From Gammaproteobacteria bacterium (lineage in GTDB: Bacteria; Pseudomonadota; Gammaproteobacteria; Chromatiales; Chromatiaceae), in assembly GCA_020445315.1 (NCBI GenBank), contig JAGRGW010000149.1, forward strand, positions 1 through 32,087: a stretch of DNA of 32,087 bases, written 5' to 3'. Within the stretch, counting starts at the first letter, position 1, and each line of letters begins with the position of its first letter. A program made the position numbers and the translations under genes. Of the stretch, positions 23,313 through 30,612 are shown piece by piece. A model generated the notes under the pieces. The model searched no databases. It was not told the origin of the DNA and saw nothing but the letters and a program-made list of their open reading frames with translations.

Positions 23313-23858
23313 ATGGAGCTCGGAAAACTGGAATACGTCGAGCAGGGCCTTGCGGCCGTGGATGCCGGAGTCCGGCGATCCTCTGCTCATGCACAAGTGG
23401 ACGAAAAAAGATGTGACCGGCGCTGGCCGATTCATTTCCAGGCTGCCATCGCCATGCCGCCGCTGGCCACCCGGTTCGCCGAACTGCGGGACATCTCCCG
23501 CGGCGGCCTGTTCCTCGCCTTCAAGGACCCGGTCACGACGCTGTTCGAGATGCAGAGCGCCGAGATCGACGTCGGCGCCTGTGCCGAGATCGCGTTCAGC
23601 GCACCGCTGGACGGCAGGCACCACCGCGTCAACCTGCGTGGCCTGATCACGCGGGTCGAACGCAAGGGTATCGGCGTGACCTTCACGACACACAATCCGC
23701 CGCAGCTTGGCGTGCTGCGGGACTACCTGCCGCCGCTCGAAAAGCGGCAGGTGCCGCAAACCGTCCGCCGTCACACAGCCCCGCCGGGCCGACGCCGACA
23801 GGTCGTCAAGCAGGCGCCGGCGACGTCCGGCTGGCAGGACTGGCAGCTGGTCGACTGA
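23313..23858 (+). CDS. PilZ domain protein (probable c-di-GMP receptor)
   Basis: The 181-residue protein starts at ATG 23313 with GAGG 7 bases upstream. A PilZ domain covers about residues 33-145. The RxxxR-type entry is KRCDRRWPIHFQA, the second c-di-GMP motif is DISRGG (D-x-S-x-x-G), and VNLRGLITRVERKGIGVTF is the closing strand pair. Both binding motifs are present, so it should bind cyclic di-GMP. Residues 1-32 are a short helical lead and the last 35 are a basic tail (RRHTAPPGRRRQVV). No enzyme domain is attached, so it probably acts by protein contact. The partner could be the hypothetical membrane protein just upstream, but this is positional inference. Confidence 0.82.
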   Translation: MELGKLEYVEQGLAAVDAGVRRSSAHAQVDEKRCDRRWPIHFQAAIAMPPLATRFAELRDISRGGLFLAFKDPVTTLFEMQSAEIDVGACAEIAFSAPLDGRHHRVNLRGLITRVERKGIGVTFTTHNPPQLGVLRDYLPPLEKRQVPQTVRRHTAPPGRRRQVVKQAPATSGWQDWQLVD

Positions 23859-24011
23859 GCGGAAGCCTGCCTGCCGGCAGGTCAGTCAAGTGATCACCGT
23901 CGCGGCCGATAGTTAGCGACAACGCCTCGGACCATGGCGTGGGCTCGACTACACTCCCCATACCCGTCCGGGCATAATGTCGTTTGACCCTACTGTCAGG
24001 AAAGGACCACC

Positions 24012-24548
24012 ATGGACTCATCGCTCCTGATCGCGCTGGCTGCCGGGTTCGCCGCGCTCGCCGCCCTCGCCTCGCTCGTCGCCGCCTCCAAGGCCCTGTC
24101 GCTCGCCCGACACCAGGCCAAGACCCTCGACACCTATGTCGCCAACATGGAAAAGAGCCGCGTGCTGCGCGACATCGCCAACGAGAGCCGCGAGGCGATC
24201 GATATCGGCCGCCGGGTCGAGAAACTCGCCGTCGAATCCGTTGCACTGAGACGCTCGCTGGCGATACACCAGGGCGGTCTCGGCAGCGAACAGCAGCGAC
24301 ATTTCGACGAAGAGGTCAGCAACCTCAGCCACCAGGTGGCGGCCGCGATCGAGGGCCTGAACGGTATCTTCAACGCGGACAAGCCGGTCGCGTCGTACGA
24401 CCTGAAGGAACTCGGCAGCATCCACTCGCAGATGAGCCAACAGCGTGGCGAAGTGGGCAACCTGCTGAAGCAGCTCGAACTCAAGCACACCGGCCTGGTC
24501 GCCGCATTGGCGCCATTCGAACAGGTCGTCGCCGCGCCTGCCGACTGA
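24012..24548 (+). CDS. hypothetical membrane-anchored coiled-coil protein
   Basis: The 178-residue protein starts at ATG 24012 after a strong AGGAAAGGACC ribosome site. Residues 4-26 form one Ala/Leu-rich TM helix (LLIALAAGFAALAALASLVA). The rest is almost wholly helical with heptad-like spacing (SKALSLARHQAKTLDTYVAN, ELGSIHSQMSQQRGEVGNLL), suggesting a dimeric coiled coil on the cytoplasmic side. No family is recognised. It stands alone in a short intergenic setting and is convergent with the glutamine amidotransferase gene 29 bases downstream. Function unknown. Confidence 0.75.
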   Translation: MDSSLLIALAAGFAALAALASLVAASKALSLARHQAKTLDTYVANMEKSRVLRDIANESREAIDIGRRVEKLAVESVALRRSLAIHQGGLGSEQQRHFDEEVSNLSHQVAAAIEGLNGIFNADKPVASYDLKELGSIHSQMSQQRGEVGNLLKQLELKHTGLVAALAPFEQVVAAPAD

Positions 24549-24577
24549 ACGGCATCGCGCCCAACCGGGCGTCGACC

Positions 24578-25396
24578 TCAGTCGCCGATCCGCTGCCGGT
24601 GCGTAATCTGGCCGTCGGCGATGATCAGCAGTTCCCCGGGGTCGAGCGGTTGCCAGTTCTCGCCGGTCAGCGGCTCGCTGGCGACCAGCGTCAGGGCCTG
24701 GCGGCAGGTCTTGAGCATGACGCCCGAAGCCGCCAGGTCGGGCACCGATTCCCTGCAGTTCCGGCTCAGCAGGTGGAGCCCGGGAAGCTGGGCCTTGGTC
24801 TCCGGGTGGATTCGGCGGTCCGCGTGAACGAACAGCACATCGCCGTCGGAATAGAGGAAGTTCGCCGGCCCCATCTCGCGCAGCTCGGCGGCGAATATGG
24901 CGACCAGTTCCATGCGTCGAACGAGATCGACCGTCCGACCGGCCGCCGCCAGCCAGGCATCGCTCAGTCGGTGCAGCAGGCTGCAGAACGCCAGCTCCGA
25001 ATCGGTCTCGCCGATCGGCCGGAAACGGCGCGGGGCGAACCCCGGCCGATGCTCGATGTCGGCCAGGTCCCCGTTGTGTGCAAACACGTGCATCCGCCCG
25101 CCCAGCTCGCGCGTGAACGGCTGGGTGTTGGCCAGCTTGCGGGCACCGACGGTTGCCAGCCGGATATGCGAAATCACCAGTTCGCTGGGAGGACCGTAAC
25201 GTTCGACGTGGTGTACCAGCAGGCTCTCGCTCGCGGCACTGGCCTCGCGCAGCAGCAGCGCATCCCGGCCCTGGTAGTAGGCAATGCCCCAGCCGTCGCG
25301 GTGCGGCCCCTCGAACCCGCCGTGCCGGGCCAGCTTTTCCAGCGAGATGTCGACGGTCGTCGGCATCAGGCTGGACATCGCGAACAGTTCACACAT
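24578..25396 (-). CDS. class II glutamine amidotransferase (YafJ-like)
   Basis: The 272-residue protein begins MCELFAMSS, which puts the catalytic Cys at position 2, exposed as the N-terminal nucleophile after Met removal. GPHRDGWGIAYY (about residues 30-41), SHIRLATVG and VFAHNGDL (about 108-115) are the conserved glutamine-binding and oxyanion segments of the GATase type-2 YafJ group. Members hydrolyse glutamine to release ammonia. The acceptor reaction in stand-alone YafJ-like proteins is not known. It starts 9 bases after the DegS-like protease stop and is probably cotranscribed with it. Confidence 0.92.
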   Translation of the reverse strand: MCELFAMSSLMPTTVDISLEKLARHGGFEGPHRDGWGIAYYQGRDALLLREASAASESLLVHHVERYGPPSELVISHIRLATVGARKLANTQPFTRELGGRMHVFAHNGDLADIEHRPGFAPRRFRPIGETDSELAFCSLLHRLSDAWLAAAGRTVDLVRRMELVAIFAAELREMGPANFLYSDGDVLFVHADRRIHPETKAQLPGLHLLSRNCRESVPDLAASGVMLKTCRQALTLVASEPLTGENWQPLDPGELLIIADGQITHRQRIGD

Positions 25397-25405
25397 GTAT
25401 CCGTC

Positions 25406-26536
25406 TCACCTGGCGCCCTGTAGAACCACTTCGACCTCGCGTTCACTGCCACCGCGCCAGACATGTACCGTCACGCGGTCGCCAACGCTGTAGTCGTCGA
25501 GCACCGACAGCAGCGCGGACACCGATTCCACCGGCCTTTCGTCGATGCGCAGGATGACGTCGCCGGGCACGATATCACCGCCGCGGTTCACTCGGGTGCC
25601 CTGCAGGCCGGCCGCCTCGGCCGCCGAGCCCGGCTCGACGCGCAGGATCAGCACACCGGTCACCCCGAGCTGCTCGGCGATCGCCCGGTTGACGTCCTGG
25701 TCGACCGCGATACCCAGCGTCGGCCGGACGTAACGACCTTCGGCAATCAGGCGCGGCACGACCCGGTTAATCGTGTCGACCGGCACGGCGAAGCCGATAC
25801 CGGCATAGGCGCCGGACGGGCTGTAGATCGCCGTGTTGATACCGATGAGCCGACCGGCGCTGTCCAACAGCGGGCCGCCGGAATTGCCGGGATTGATCGC
25901 CGCGTCGGTCTGGATCAGGTTTTCGATCGTCGTGCCGTCGTCGTCCTGCAGCGAGCGGTCGAGTGCCGACACGATGCCGCTGGTCAGGGTGTAGTCGAGG
26001 CCGAAGGGATTGCCGATCGCGAAAACCTTCTGTCCCACGCGCAGGTCGGCGCTGGTGCCTATCGCCACCGCCGGCCGACGGTCGAAGGGCACGTTGATCC
26101 GCAACACCGCGAGGTCGTGCTCAGGACTCTTGCCGACCAGCACGGCACGGTAGCTGCGGCCGTCGTTGAGCCGGATGCTCGCCTCCGACGCGCCCTCGAT
26201 GACATGGTTGTTGGTCACGACGTGACCGAGCTCGTCCCAGAAAAACCCCGATCCGTTGCCACGCGGCACGCTGGTCACGTTGCGGGTCCAGGCGTTGACG
26301 ACACGCTGGCGTGTCGTGATGAACACCACCGATGGACTGGCCCGCTCGAACAACGCGATGGTCGCCTGCTCGTCGGCCGCCAGCTCGCCGCGGGCCTCGA
26401 CCGTGCGCGGCTCCGCGGTCAGCCGCACCAGGTACCGCTCCACCATCGGCAGGAACTGCCATACGACCAGGATGATGACGACGGACCAGGTTATCCAGCG
26501 GATTCGGCGCAGACCGGGGTCTGAAGTCGCGCTCAA
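25406..26536 (-). CDS. DegS/HtrA-like membrane-anchored serine protease with one PDZ domain
   Basis: I prefer a TTG start at 26536 (376 residues) because GGAG lies 7 bases upstream. A TTG at 26554 in the same frame would add six residues. One N-terminal TM (about residues 14-31, WITWSVVIILVVWQFLP) anchors it in the inner membrane. The trypsin-like triad is His111 (TNNHVIEG), Asp141 (EHDLAVLRI) and Ser219 (NPGNSGGPLL). One PDZ domain follows at about 285-375 (GVLILRVEPGSAAEAAGL, GDVILRIDERPV). One TM plus one PDZ is the DegS layout, and DegS starts the sigma-E envelope-stress cascade. No rseP, rpoE or rseA is adjacent, so that role is not proven and a general HhoA/DegQ-like protease is possible. 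Confidence 0.92.
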   Translation of the reverse strand: MSATSDPGLRRIRWITWSVVIILVVWQFLPMVERYLVRLTAEPRTVEARGELAADEQATIALFERASPSVVFITTRQRVVNAWTRNVTSVPRGNGSGFFWDELGHVVTNNHVIEGASEASIRLNDGRSYRAVLVGKSPEHDLAVLRINVPFDRRPAVAIGTSADLRVGQKVFAIGNPFGLDYTLTSGIVSALDRSLQDDDGTTIENLIQTDAAINPGNSGGPLLDSAGRLIGINTAIYSPSGAYAGIGFAVPVDTINRVVPRLIAEGRYVRPTLGIAVDQDVNRAIAEQLGVTGVLILRVEPGSAAEAAGLQGTRVNRGGDIVPGDVILRIDERPVESVSALLSVLDDYSVGDRVTVHVWRGGSEREVEVVLQGAR

Positions 26537-26847
26537 CGGAAGTCTCCGAAACAAGAGATGTCTGAGGACAGAGATTGCCGTCCAAGGCGAACGCGGGCAA
26601 CCCCCGCAGCTCAGCGCGATTCCAACCGAATCCGCTGGTTCAGGCGCGTGTCAACCCGGCGACCAGCAGCGCAATCGACAGCATCGGCACCAGTACGACC
26701 GGCGTTCATGCGCAAACCGATCCGATCACACATCGTCGATCAGGCACGGAACAAGCGCGCGATGCCCCCGACTGACCGTGACAGTAGAAACCACCTCGCG
26801 GGTCGCCGAACCAGCCGACGCGTGTCCCGGGAGGGCTGCGCGCGCTT
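26537..26847. other. gene-free interval between protease and ppnN
   Basis: No supported gene lies in these 311 bases. Short open frames exist on both strands, but none has a ribosome site or recognisable protein character. A 5-bp GC hairpin (GCGGG / CCCGC, 26593-26607) is the only structure noted. The part next to 26536 should hold the protease promoter, but I see no convincing -35/-10 pair. Confidence 0.3.
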
Positions 26848-28215
26848 TCAGCTGCTCAACGTGTAACACGGCGTGTAGTCGCCCTGCAGTTTCATCCGTC
26901 GCTGGGCGACGAAGCGCTCGAGCAGGCGGTCCATGGCGGCGGTCATATCGGCCTCGGCGCGGATCTGGAACGGGCCGAACTGTTCCACCGCGCGGATACC
27001 GTGCTCCTTGACGTTGCCGGCGACGATGCCGGAGAAGGCCCGGCGCAGGTTGGCGGCGAGTTCGTGTGGTGCCTGCCTGCGCGACAGCGACAGCGCCGAC
27101 ATGGCCTCGTGCGTCGGTACGAAAGGCTGCTGGAAATCCTTCTCGATCAGCAACTGCCAGTTGAAGTAGAAAGCGTCCTTGGCCTTGCGCCTAAAGCGAA
27201 GGACTTTTTCCATGCCCTGTTTCATCGCCCTGCCGACAGCGGCCGGGTCGTCGATGATGATCTCGTACAGGTCCTGCGCCCTGCTCCCCAGCGTGTCGGC
27301 GATGAAGCGGTCGACCTCGTCGAAGTATTCCCGGGCGCTGGCGGGACCTGTGAGGACCAGCGGCAGCGGGTGGTCCCGGTTGTCGGGGTGCATCAGGATA
27401 CCGAGCAGGTAGAGCAACTCCTCTGTCGTGCCCGCGCCACCGGGAAACACGACGATGCCGTGACCGATGCGGACAAAGGCCTCGAGCCGCTTCTCGATGT
27501 CGGGCATGATGACCAGTTCGTTGACGATCGGGTTGGGCGGTTCGGAGGCGATGATCCCCGGCTCGGTCAGACCGATATAACGGCGCCCGGCCATGCGCTG
27601 CTTGGCGTGGCCGATGGTCGCGCCCTTCATCGGTCCCTTCATCGCGCCCGGCCCGCAGCCGGTGCAGACGTCGAGGCCGCGCAGCCCCAGCTCGTATCCC
27701 ACCTCCTTGGTGTACTCGTATTCTTCGCGGCCGATCGAATGACCGCCCCAGCAGACGACGATGTTGGGATCGACGCTCGGTTGCAGCACGCGTGCATTGC
27801 GCAGGATGTGAAACACCGCCGAGGTAATGTGTTCGCTGCGGCCGAGGTCGAATCCCGGGTCGTTGAGGATCTCGTTGTGCGTATAGATGACGTCGCGCAA
27901 CACCGCGAACAGGTGCTCACGAATCCCCTGGATCATCCTGCCGTCGACGAAGGCCGTTGCCGGCGCGTTTTCGAGTCGGAGCTTGATACCCTGGTTGCGC
28001 TGCTTCAGGTTGATGCCGAAGTCACGGTAGCTGTCGAAGATCTCGCGCGCGTCGTCGGTATGGCTGCCGCTGTTCAGCACCGCCAGCGCGCAATTGCGGA
28101 ACAGGCGGTAGAGACCCTTCGCGCTGGTGTCCAGCAGGGTCTTGACCTCGATCTGCGACAGCACCTCGAGGCTGCCCTCCGGGCTTACCGAGGCACTGAG
28201 TTTCTGATTGTTCAT
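26848..28215 (-). CDS. ppnN: pyrimidine/purine nucleotide 5'-monophosphate nucleosidase
   Basis: The 455-residue length and architecture match E. coli PpnN (YgdH). A helical N-terminal domain (about residues 1-145) precedes a LOG-like Rossmann catalytic domain with CTGCGPGAMKGPMKGA (184-199) and the PGGAGTTEE motif (258-266) that binds ribose phosphate. The C-terminal part (about 350-455) is the PpnN-specific extension. The enzyme cleaves nucleoside 5'-monophosphates to base and ribose 5-phosphate and is a (p)ppGpp-stimulated enzyme in E. coli. The start ATG 28215 lacks a strong ribosome site. The gene follows the ArsM-like gene after 78 bases that include a GC palindrome. Confidence 0.94.
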   Translation of the reverse strand: MNNQKLSASVSPEGSLEVLSQIEVKTLLDTSAKGLYRLFRNCALAVLNSGSHTDDAREIFDSYRDFGINLKQRNQGIKLRLENAPATAFVDGRMIQGIREHLFAVLRDVIYTHNEILNDPGFDLGRSEHITSAVFHILRNARVLQPSVDPNIVVCWGGHSIGREEYEYTKEVGYELGLRGLDVCTGCGPGAMKGPMKGATIGHAKQRMAGRRYIGLTEPGIIASEPPNPIVNELVIMPDIEKRLEAFVRIGHGIVVFPGGAGTTEELLYLLGILMHPDNRDHPLPLVLTGPASAREYFDEVDRFIADTLGSRAQDLYEIIIDDPAAVGRAMKQGMEKVLRFRRKAKDAFYFNWQLLIEKDFQQPFVPTHEAMSALSLSRRQAPHELAANLRRAFSGIVAGNVKEHGIRAVEQFGPFQIRAEADMTAAMDRLLERFVAQRRMKLQGDYTPCYTLSS

Positions 28216-28260
28216 CGTGGCTATTCGACTGGTCGGAACGGGGAATCACCTGTGACAGCG

Positions 28261-28278
28261 GGCCGACCGGGGTCGGCC
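28261..28278. terminator. GC palindrome between arsM-like gene and ppnN
   Basis: GGCCGACC and GGTCGGCC pair perfectly over 8 bases around a 2-base centre, 15 bases after the ArsM-like stop on the minus strand. There is no T tract, so it may be a weak or Rho-assisted terminator, or a site for a regulator. Confidence 0.35.
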
Positions 28279-28293
28279 GCCATTACCGCCACA

Positions 28294-29340
28294 TCAACAG
28301 CAACAGCTGCCGCTGCTGGCCGGGGCTTCGCTGTCGAACGGCAGCCCGCTGCCGCAATCGGCGAAGATGCCGCGGTGAACCGTCATGTCGCCCTCGAAAT
28401 CGAAGTGGCGCGCGAAACGGGTGTCGTGCAGCATCCGCCAGGTGTTGCCGCACACCGGGACGGGCGTGCCGGCCGGAAAAACGTGGTGCTTGTCCAGCAG
28501 CAGGCTGTCCGGGTGTTCCGCCACGGTGCCGCGGTAGACGACCCGCTGACCGTAGTCCTCGCACGCCGGCTCCAGTCCGTCGAGGCGGAACAGGCGGTAG
28601 GTGGCCGAATAGAAACTGACGTCGCCGACCAGCGCCCGCAACGCATCGTTGTCGATCGTGATCGGGCTGTCGGTGACGAGCCTCGGATCAACGAAGCCGG
28701 CCTGTCTGGCCAGTGTGACGAGGTCGTTCCAGTACAGCGCACCGCCGAGACACTCGTTGTACAGCGTCGGGTGGCCGGCGACTTCGGCCGGAACCCGGCG
28801 GTCGGCGTAGACGTCGGAGAAATACATCTCACCACCGGGGCGCAGCAGGGCAAAGGCATCGGCGAGTACCTTGGCCTTGTCCTGGCACAGGTTGATGACG
28901 CAGTTCGACACGATCAGGTCGAAGCCTTCACCACCGAGTTCGAGCTGGTCGAGATCTTCGAGCTGTCCCTCGACGAAGCGCACATTGCTGTCGGCGTAAC
29001 CGAACCGCTGGCGGTGTTCATCGACGTGGGCATTGGCCACGGCCAGCTGTTCCGGCGTCATGTCGACGCCGACCACGCTGCCATTCTCACCGACCAGCTT
29101 TGACAGGATGAACACGTCGCGACCGGCGCCGCAACCGAGATCGAGCACGCGCAGACCGTCGAGCACCGCTGGAACGACCAGCCCGCAGCCGTAATAGCGC
29201 TGCGCCACCTCGGGCGCGATGTCCGCCAGCACCGCCACGACATGGGGCGGCGTACTCTCTCCGGTGCAGCAGGCATTGGTCTGCAAGTCGGCCGAGGTCT
29301 TCAGGACCTGGCCATAGTAATTCTTGACGTCTTCGAGCAT
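28294..29340 (-). CDS. arsM: arsenite S-adenosylmethionine methyltransferase-like protein
   Basis: I chose ATG 29340 (348 residues), where family-like sequence begins (VKNYYGQVLKTSADLQTNACC). The SAM site is VLDLGCGAGRDVF (65-77). The four Cys that ArsM enzymes use to bind arsenite have likely equivalents: Cys24/25 (NACCTG), Cys52 (YYGCGL), Cys147 (SNCVINL) and Cys197 (NECLGGAL). ArsM methylates As(III) stepwise to volatile or excreted forms. About 100 residues follow the core, with additional Cys and a striking SGSCCC end that may bind metal. It is the last gene downstream of the suf set, 88 bases after sufE, and no arsR, arsB or arsC is nearby. The symbol rests on motif spacing, and a relative with another acceptor is possible. 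Confidence 0.72.
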   Translation of the reverse strand: MLEDVKNYYGQVLKTSADLQTNACCTGESTPPHVVAVLADIAPEVAQRYYGCGLVVPAVLDGLRVLDLGCGAGRDVFILSKLVGENGSVVGVDMTPEQLAVANAHVDEHRQRFGYADSNVRFVEGQLEDLDQLELGGEGFDLIVSNCVINLCQDKAKVLADAFALLRPGGEMYFSDVYADRRVPAEVAGHPTLYNECLGGALYWNDLVTLARQAGFVDPRLVTDSPITIDNDALRALVGDVSFYSATYRLFRLDGLEPACEDYGQRVVYRGTVAEHPDSLLLDKHHVFPAGTPVPVCGNTWRMLHDTRFARHFDFEGDMTVHRGIFADCGSGLPFDSEAPASSGSCCC

Positions 29341-29428
29341 CGGGAATCCAGTCGACTGGGCGAAGTTGCGACCGGGGATTGTGAACGAACTCGTTGCGGC
29401 AGGGCAAACCCCGGCCGACACCCCGGTC

Positions 29429-29863
29429 TCAGCAATTGGAGGCTTCGTCGGCGTTCATGGCCCCGGCCTGGGCCTTCATCAGTTCGACCACGGCATAGAT
29501 GCCAAAATGGCGATTGGGGCTCAGGTGCTCGGCCAGCTTGAGTTCCCCGAACAGGCCGTCGAGGTCGAGCGCGATCGCGTCTGCCGGCGTCCGTCCCGAC
29601 ATCAGGCCGATCAACAGGGCGAGCACGCCCTTGATGATGGCCGTGTCACAGTCACCGACGTAATCGATATGTCCCGGCACGTCTTTCGACGCCACCGGGC
29701 AGACCCAGACCTGGCTCATGCAGCCTTTGACCCGGTTCCGCTCTGTTCGGTAGGCATCGTCCAGCGGCGGCAGCTTCTCGCCGAGCTCGACGAGGTAGGC
29801 ATAGCGCGATTCCCAGTCCTCGAGCAGGTCGAAGTTGTCGAGGACTTCCTGCGGCGTCAACAT
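29429..29863 (-). CDS. sufE: SufE sulfur-acceptor protein
   Basis: The 144-residue protein matches SufE in length and layout. It begins TPQEVLDNFDLLEDWESRYAYLVELG, shortened here to the key elements LLEDWESRY. The catalytic Cys48 sits in VKGCMSQVWV, where SufE accepts persulfide sulfur from a cysteine desulfurase. GDCDTAIIKGVLALLIGLMSG and ALDLDGLFGELKLAEHLSP are further family blocks. Its normal donor partner SufS is not in the window. An AGGA about 10 bases upstream of the ATG is a weak ribosome site. It is 26 bases after sufA. Confidence 0.94.
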   Translation of the reverse strand: MLTPQEVLDNFDLLEDWESRYAYLVELGEKLPPLDDAYRTERNRVKGCMSQVWVCPVASKDVPGHIDYVGDCDTAIIKGVLALLIGLMSGRTPADAIALDLDGLFGELKLAEHLSPNRHFGIYAVVELMKAQAGAMNADEASNC

Positions 29864-29889
29864 GCTCGATTATCCTGTGTGTGCCCGGG

Positions 29890-30216
29890 CTAGACGCTGA
29901 ACGACTCGCCGCAACCGCACATGTCCTTGACGTTGGGATTGCGGAACTCGAAGCCCTGGTTGAGCAGGTTCGTCTTGACGAAATCGACGACCATACCGTC
30001 GAGCTGCGCCAGCGAGGCGCGATCGACAACGACCTTGACACCGTGACTCTCGTAGACGGCGTCGTCCTCGCCGATGCTGTCCGCGTAGTCGACGACATAG
30101 GCGAAGCCCGTGCAGCCACTTTTTTTCGTGCCGATGCGCAATCCTTCGCCCGCACCCCGCTTGCTGATCTCGCGCGCGACGTGATCGGCCGCCGCTACCG
30201 TCAACTCAACTGCCAT
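29890..30216 (-). CDS. sufA: SufA/IscA A-type iron-sulfur carrier
   Basis: The 108-residue protein has the three Cys ligands of A-type carriers: Cys35 in KSGCTGFAY and Cys100/Cys102 in MCGCGESF at the C terminus. It receives a nascent iron-sulfur cluster from the SufBCD scaffold and delivers it to apo-proteins in the cytoplasm. A good purine-rich ribosome site (GGAGAAGGAA) abuts the ATG. It is 24 bases after sufT and 26 bases before sufE, so it belongs to the same transcript. Confidence 0.94.
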   Translation of the reverse strand: MAVELTVAAADHVAREISKRGAGEGLRIGTKKSGCTGFAYVVDYADSIGEDDAVYESHGVKVVVDRASLAQLDGMVVDFVKTNLLNQGFEFRNPNVKDMCGCGESFSV

Positions 30217-30240
30217 TTCCTTCTCCAGGCCGTTAGCCGG

Positions 30241-30600
30241 CTACAACAGGCCAAGCTGCAGCTTGGCCTCGTCACTCATGTTGTCCTTCGACCAGGGTGG
30301 ATCCCAGACCAGCTGCACATCACAATGATCGACGCTGTCGACCGACTCGACCGCGCGCGCCACCATGCCGGGCAGTGTACCGGCCACGGGACAGCCCGGT
30401 GCGGTCAGCGTCATCCGGATCGCGATATCGTTGTCACCGACGGCATCGATCGCGTAGATCAGGCCGAGATCGTAGACGTTGGTCGGGATCTCCGGGTCAA
30501 ACACCGTCCGGATCGCCGCGATGATCCGCTCCAGACGCGCTTCGTCACTGCTTGCCACCTGCATCACCTCAGTCTGCGGAACCTTCATTGCTGCGTACAT
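30241..30600 (-). CDS. sufT: SufT-like DUF59/MIP18 protein
   Basis: The 119-residue protein starts at ATG 30600, with AGGAG 7 bases upstream and a stop for sufD just before. The DUF59 fold is shown by VFDPEIPTNVYDLGLIYAI (about residues 33-51) and the conserved Cys70 in TLTAPGCPVAG. SufT proteins help mature iron-sulfur proteins, particularly when demand is high. It lies between sufD and sufA, 24 bases from sufA, and is clearly part of the operon. Confidence 0.92.
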   Translation of the reverse strand: MYAAMKVPQTEVMQVASSDEARLERIIAAIRTVFDPEIPTNVYDLGLIYAIDAVGDNDIAIRMTLTAPGCPVAGTLPGMVARAVESVDSVDHCDVQLVWDPPWSKDNMSDEAKLQLGLL

Positions 30601-30612
30601 CGAATGACTCCT

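Noticed and set aside
22515-23774. 419-codon minus-strand frame spanning the hypothetical and PilZ genes
   Set aside because: It would exclude a well-supported PilZ gene with a good ribosome site, and its own sequence shows no domain, signal or membrane segment.
23870-23881. 12-base palindrome CCTGCCGGCAGG after the PilZ gene
   Set aside because: It is too short and has no loop or T tract. In GC-rich DNA such palindromes arise by chance.
26555-26847. Small minus-strand hydrophobic frame (LSIALLVAGL-like) near 26650-26700
   Set aside because: It has no usable start codon with a ribosome site and only about 17 codons after the first possible GTG.
27001-29103. 700-codon open frame on the plus strand across ppnN and the arsM-like gene
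   Set aside because: It is antisense to two genes with clear family motifs. Long antisense frames are common in high-GC DNA, and its protein has no recognisable motifs.
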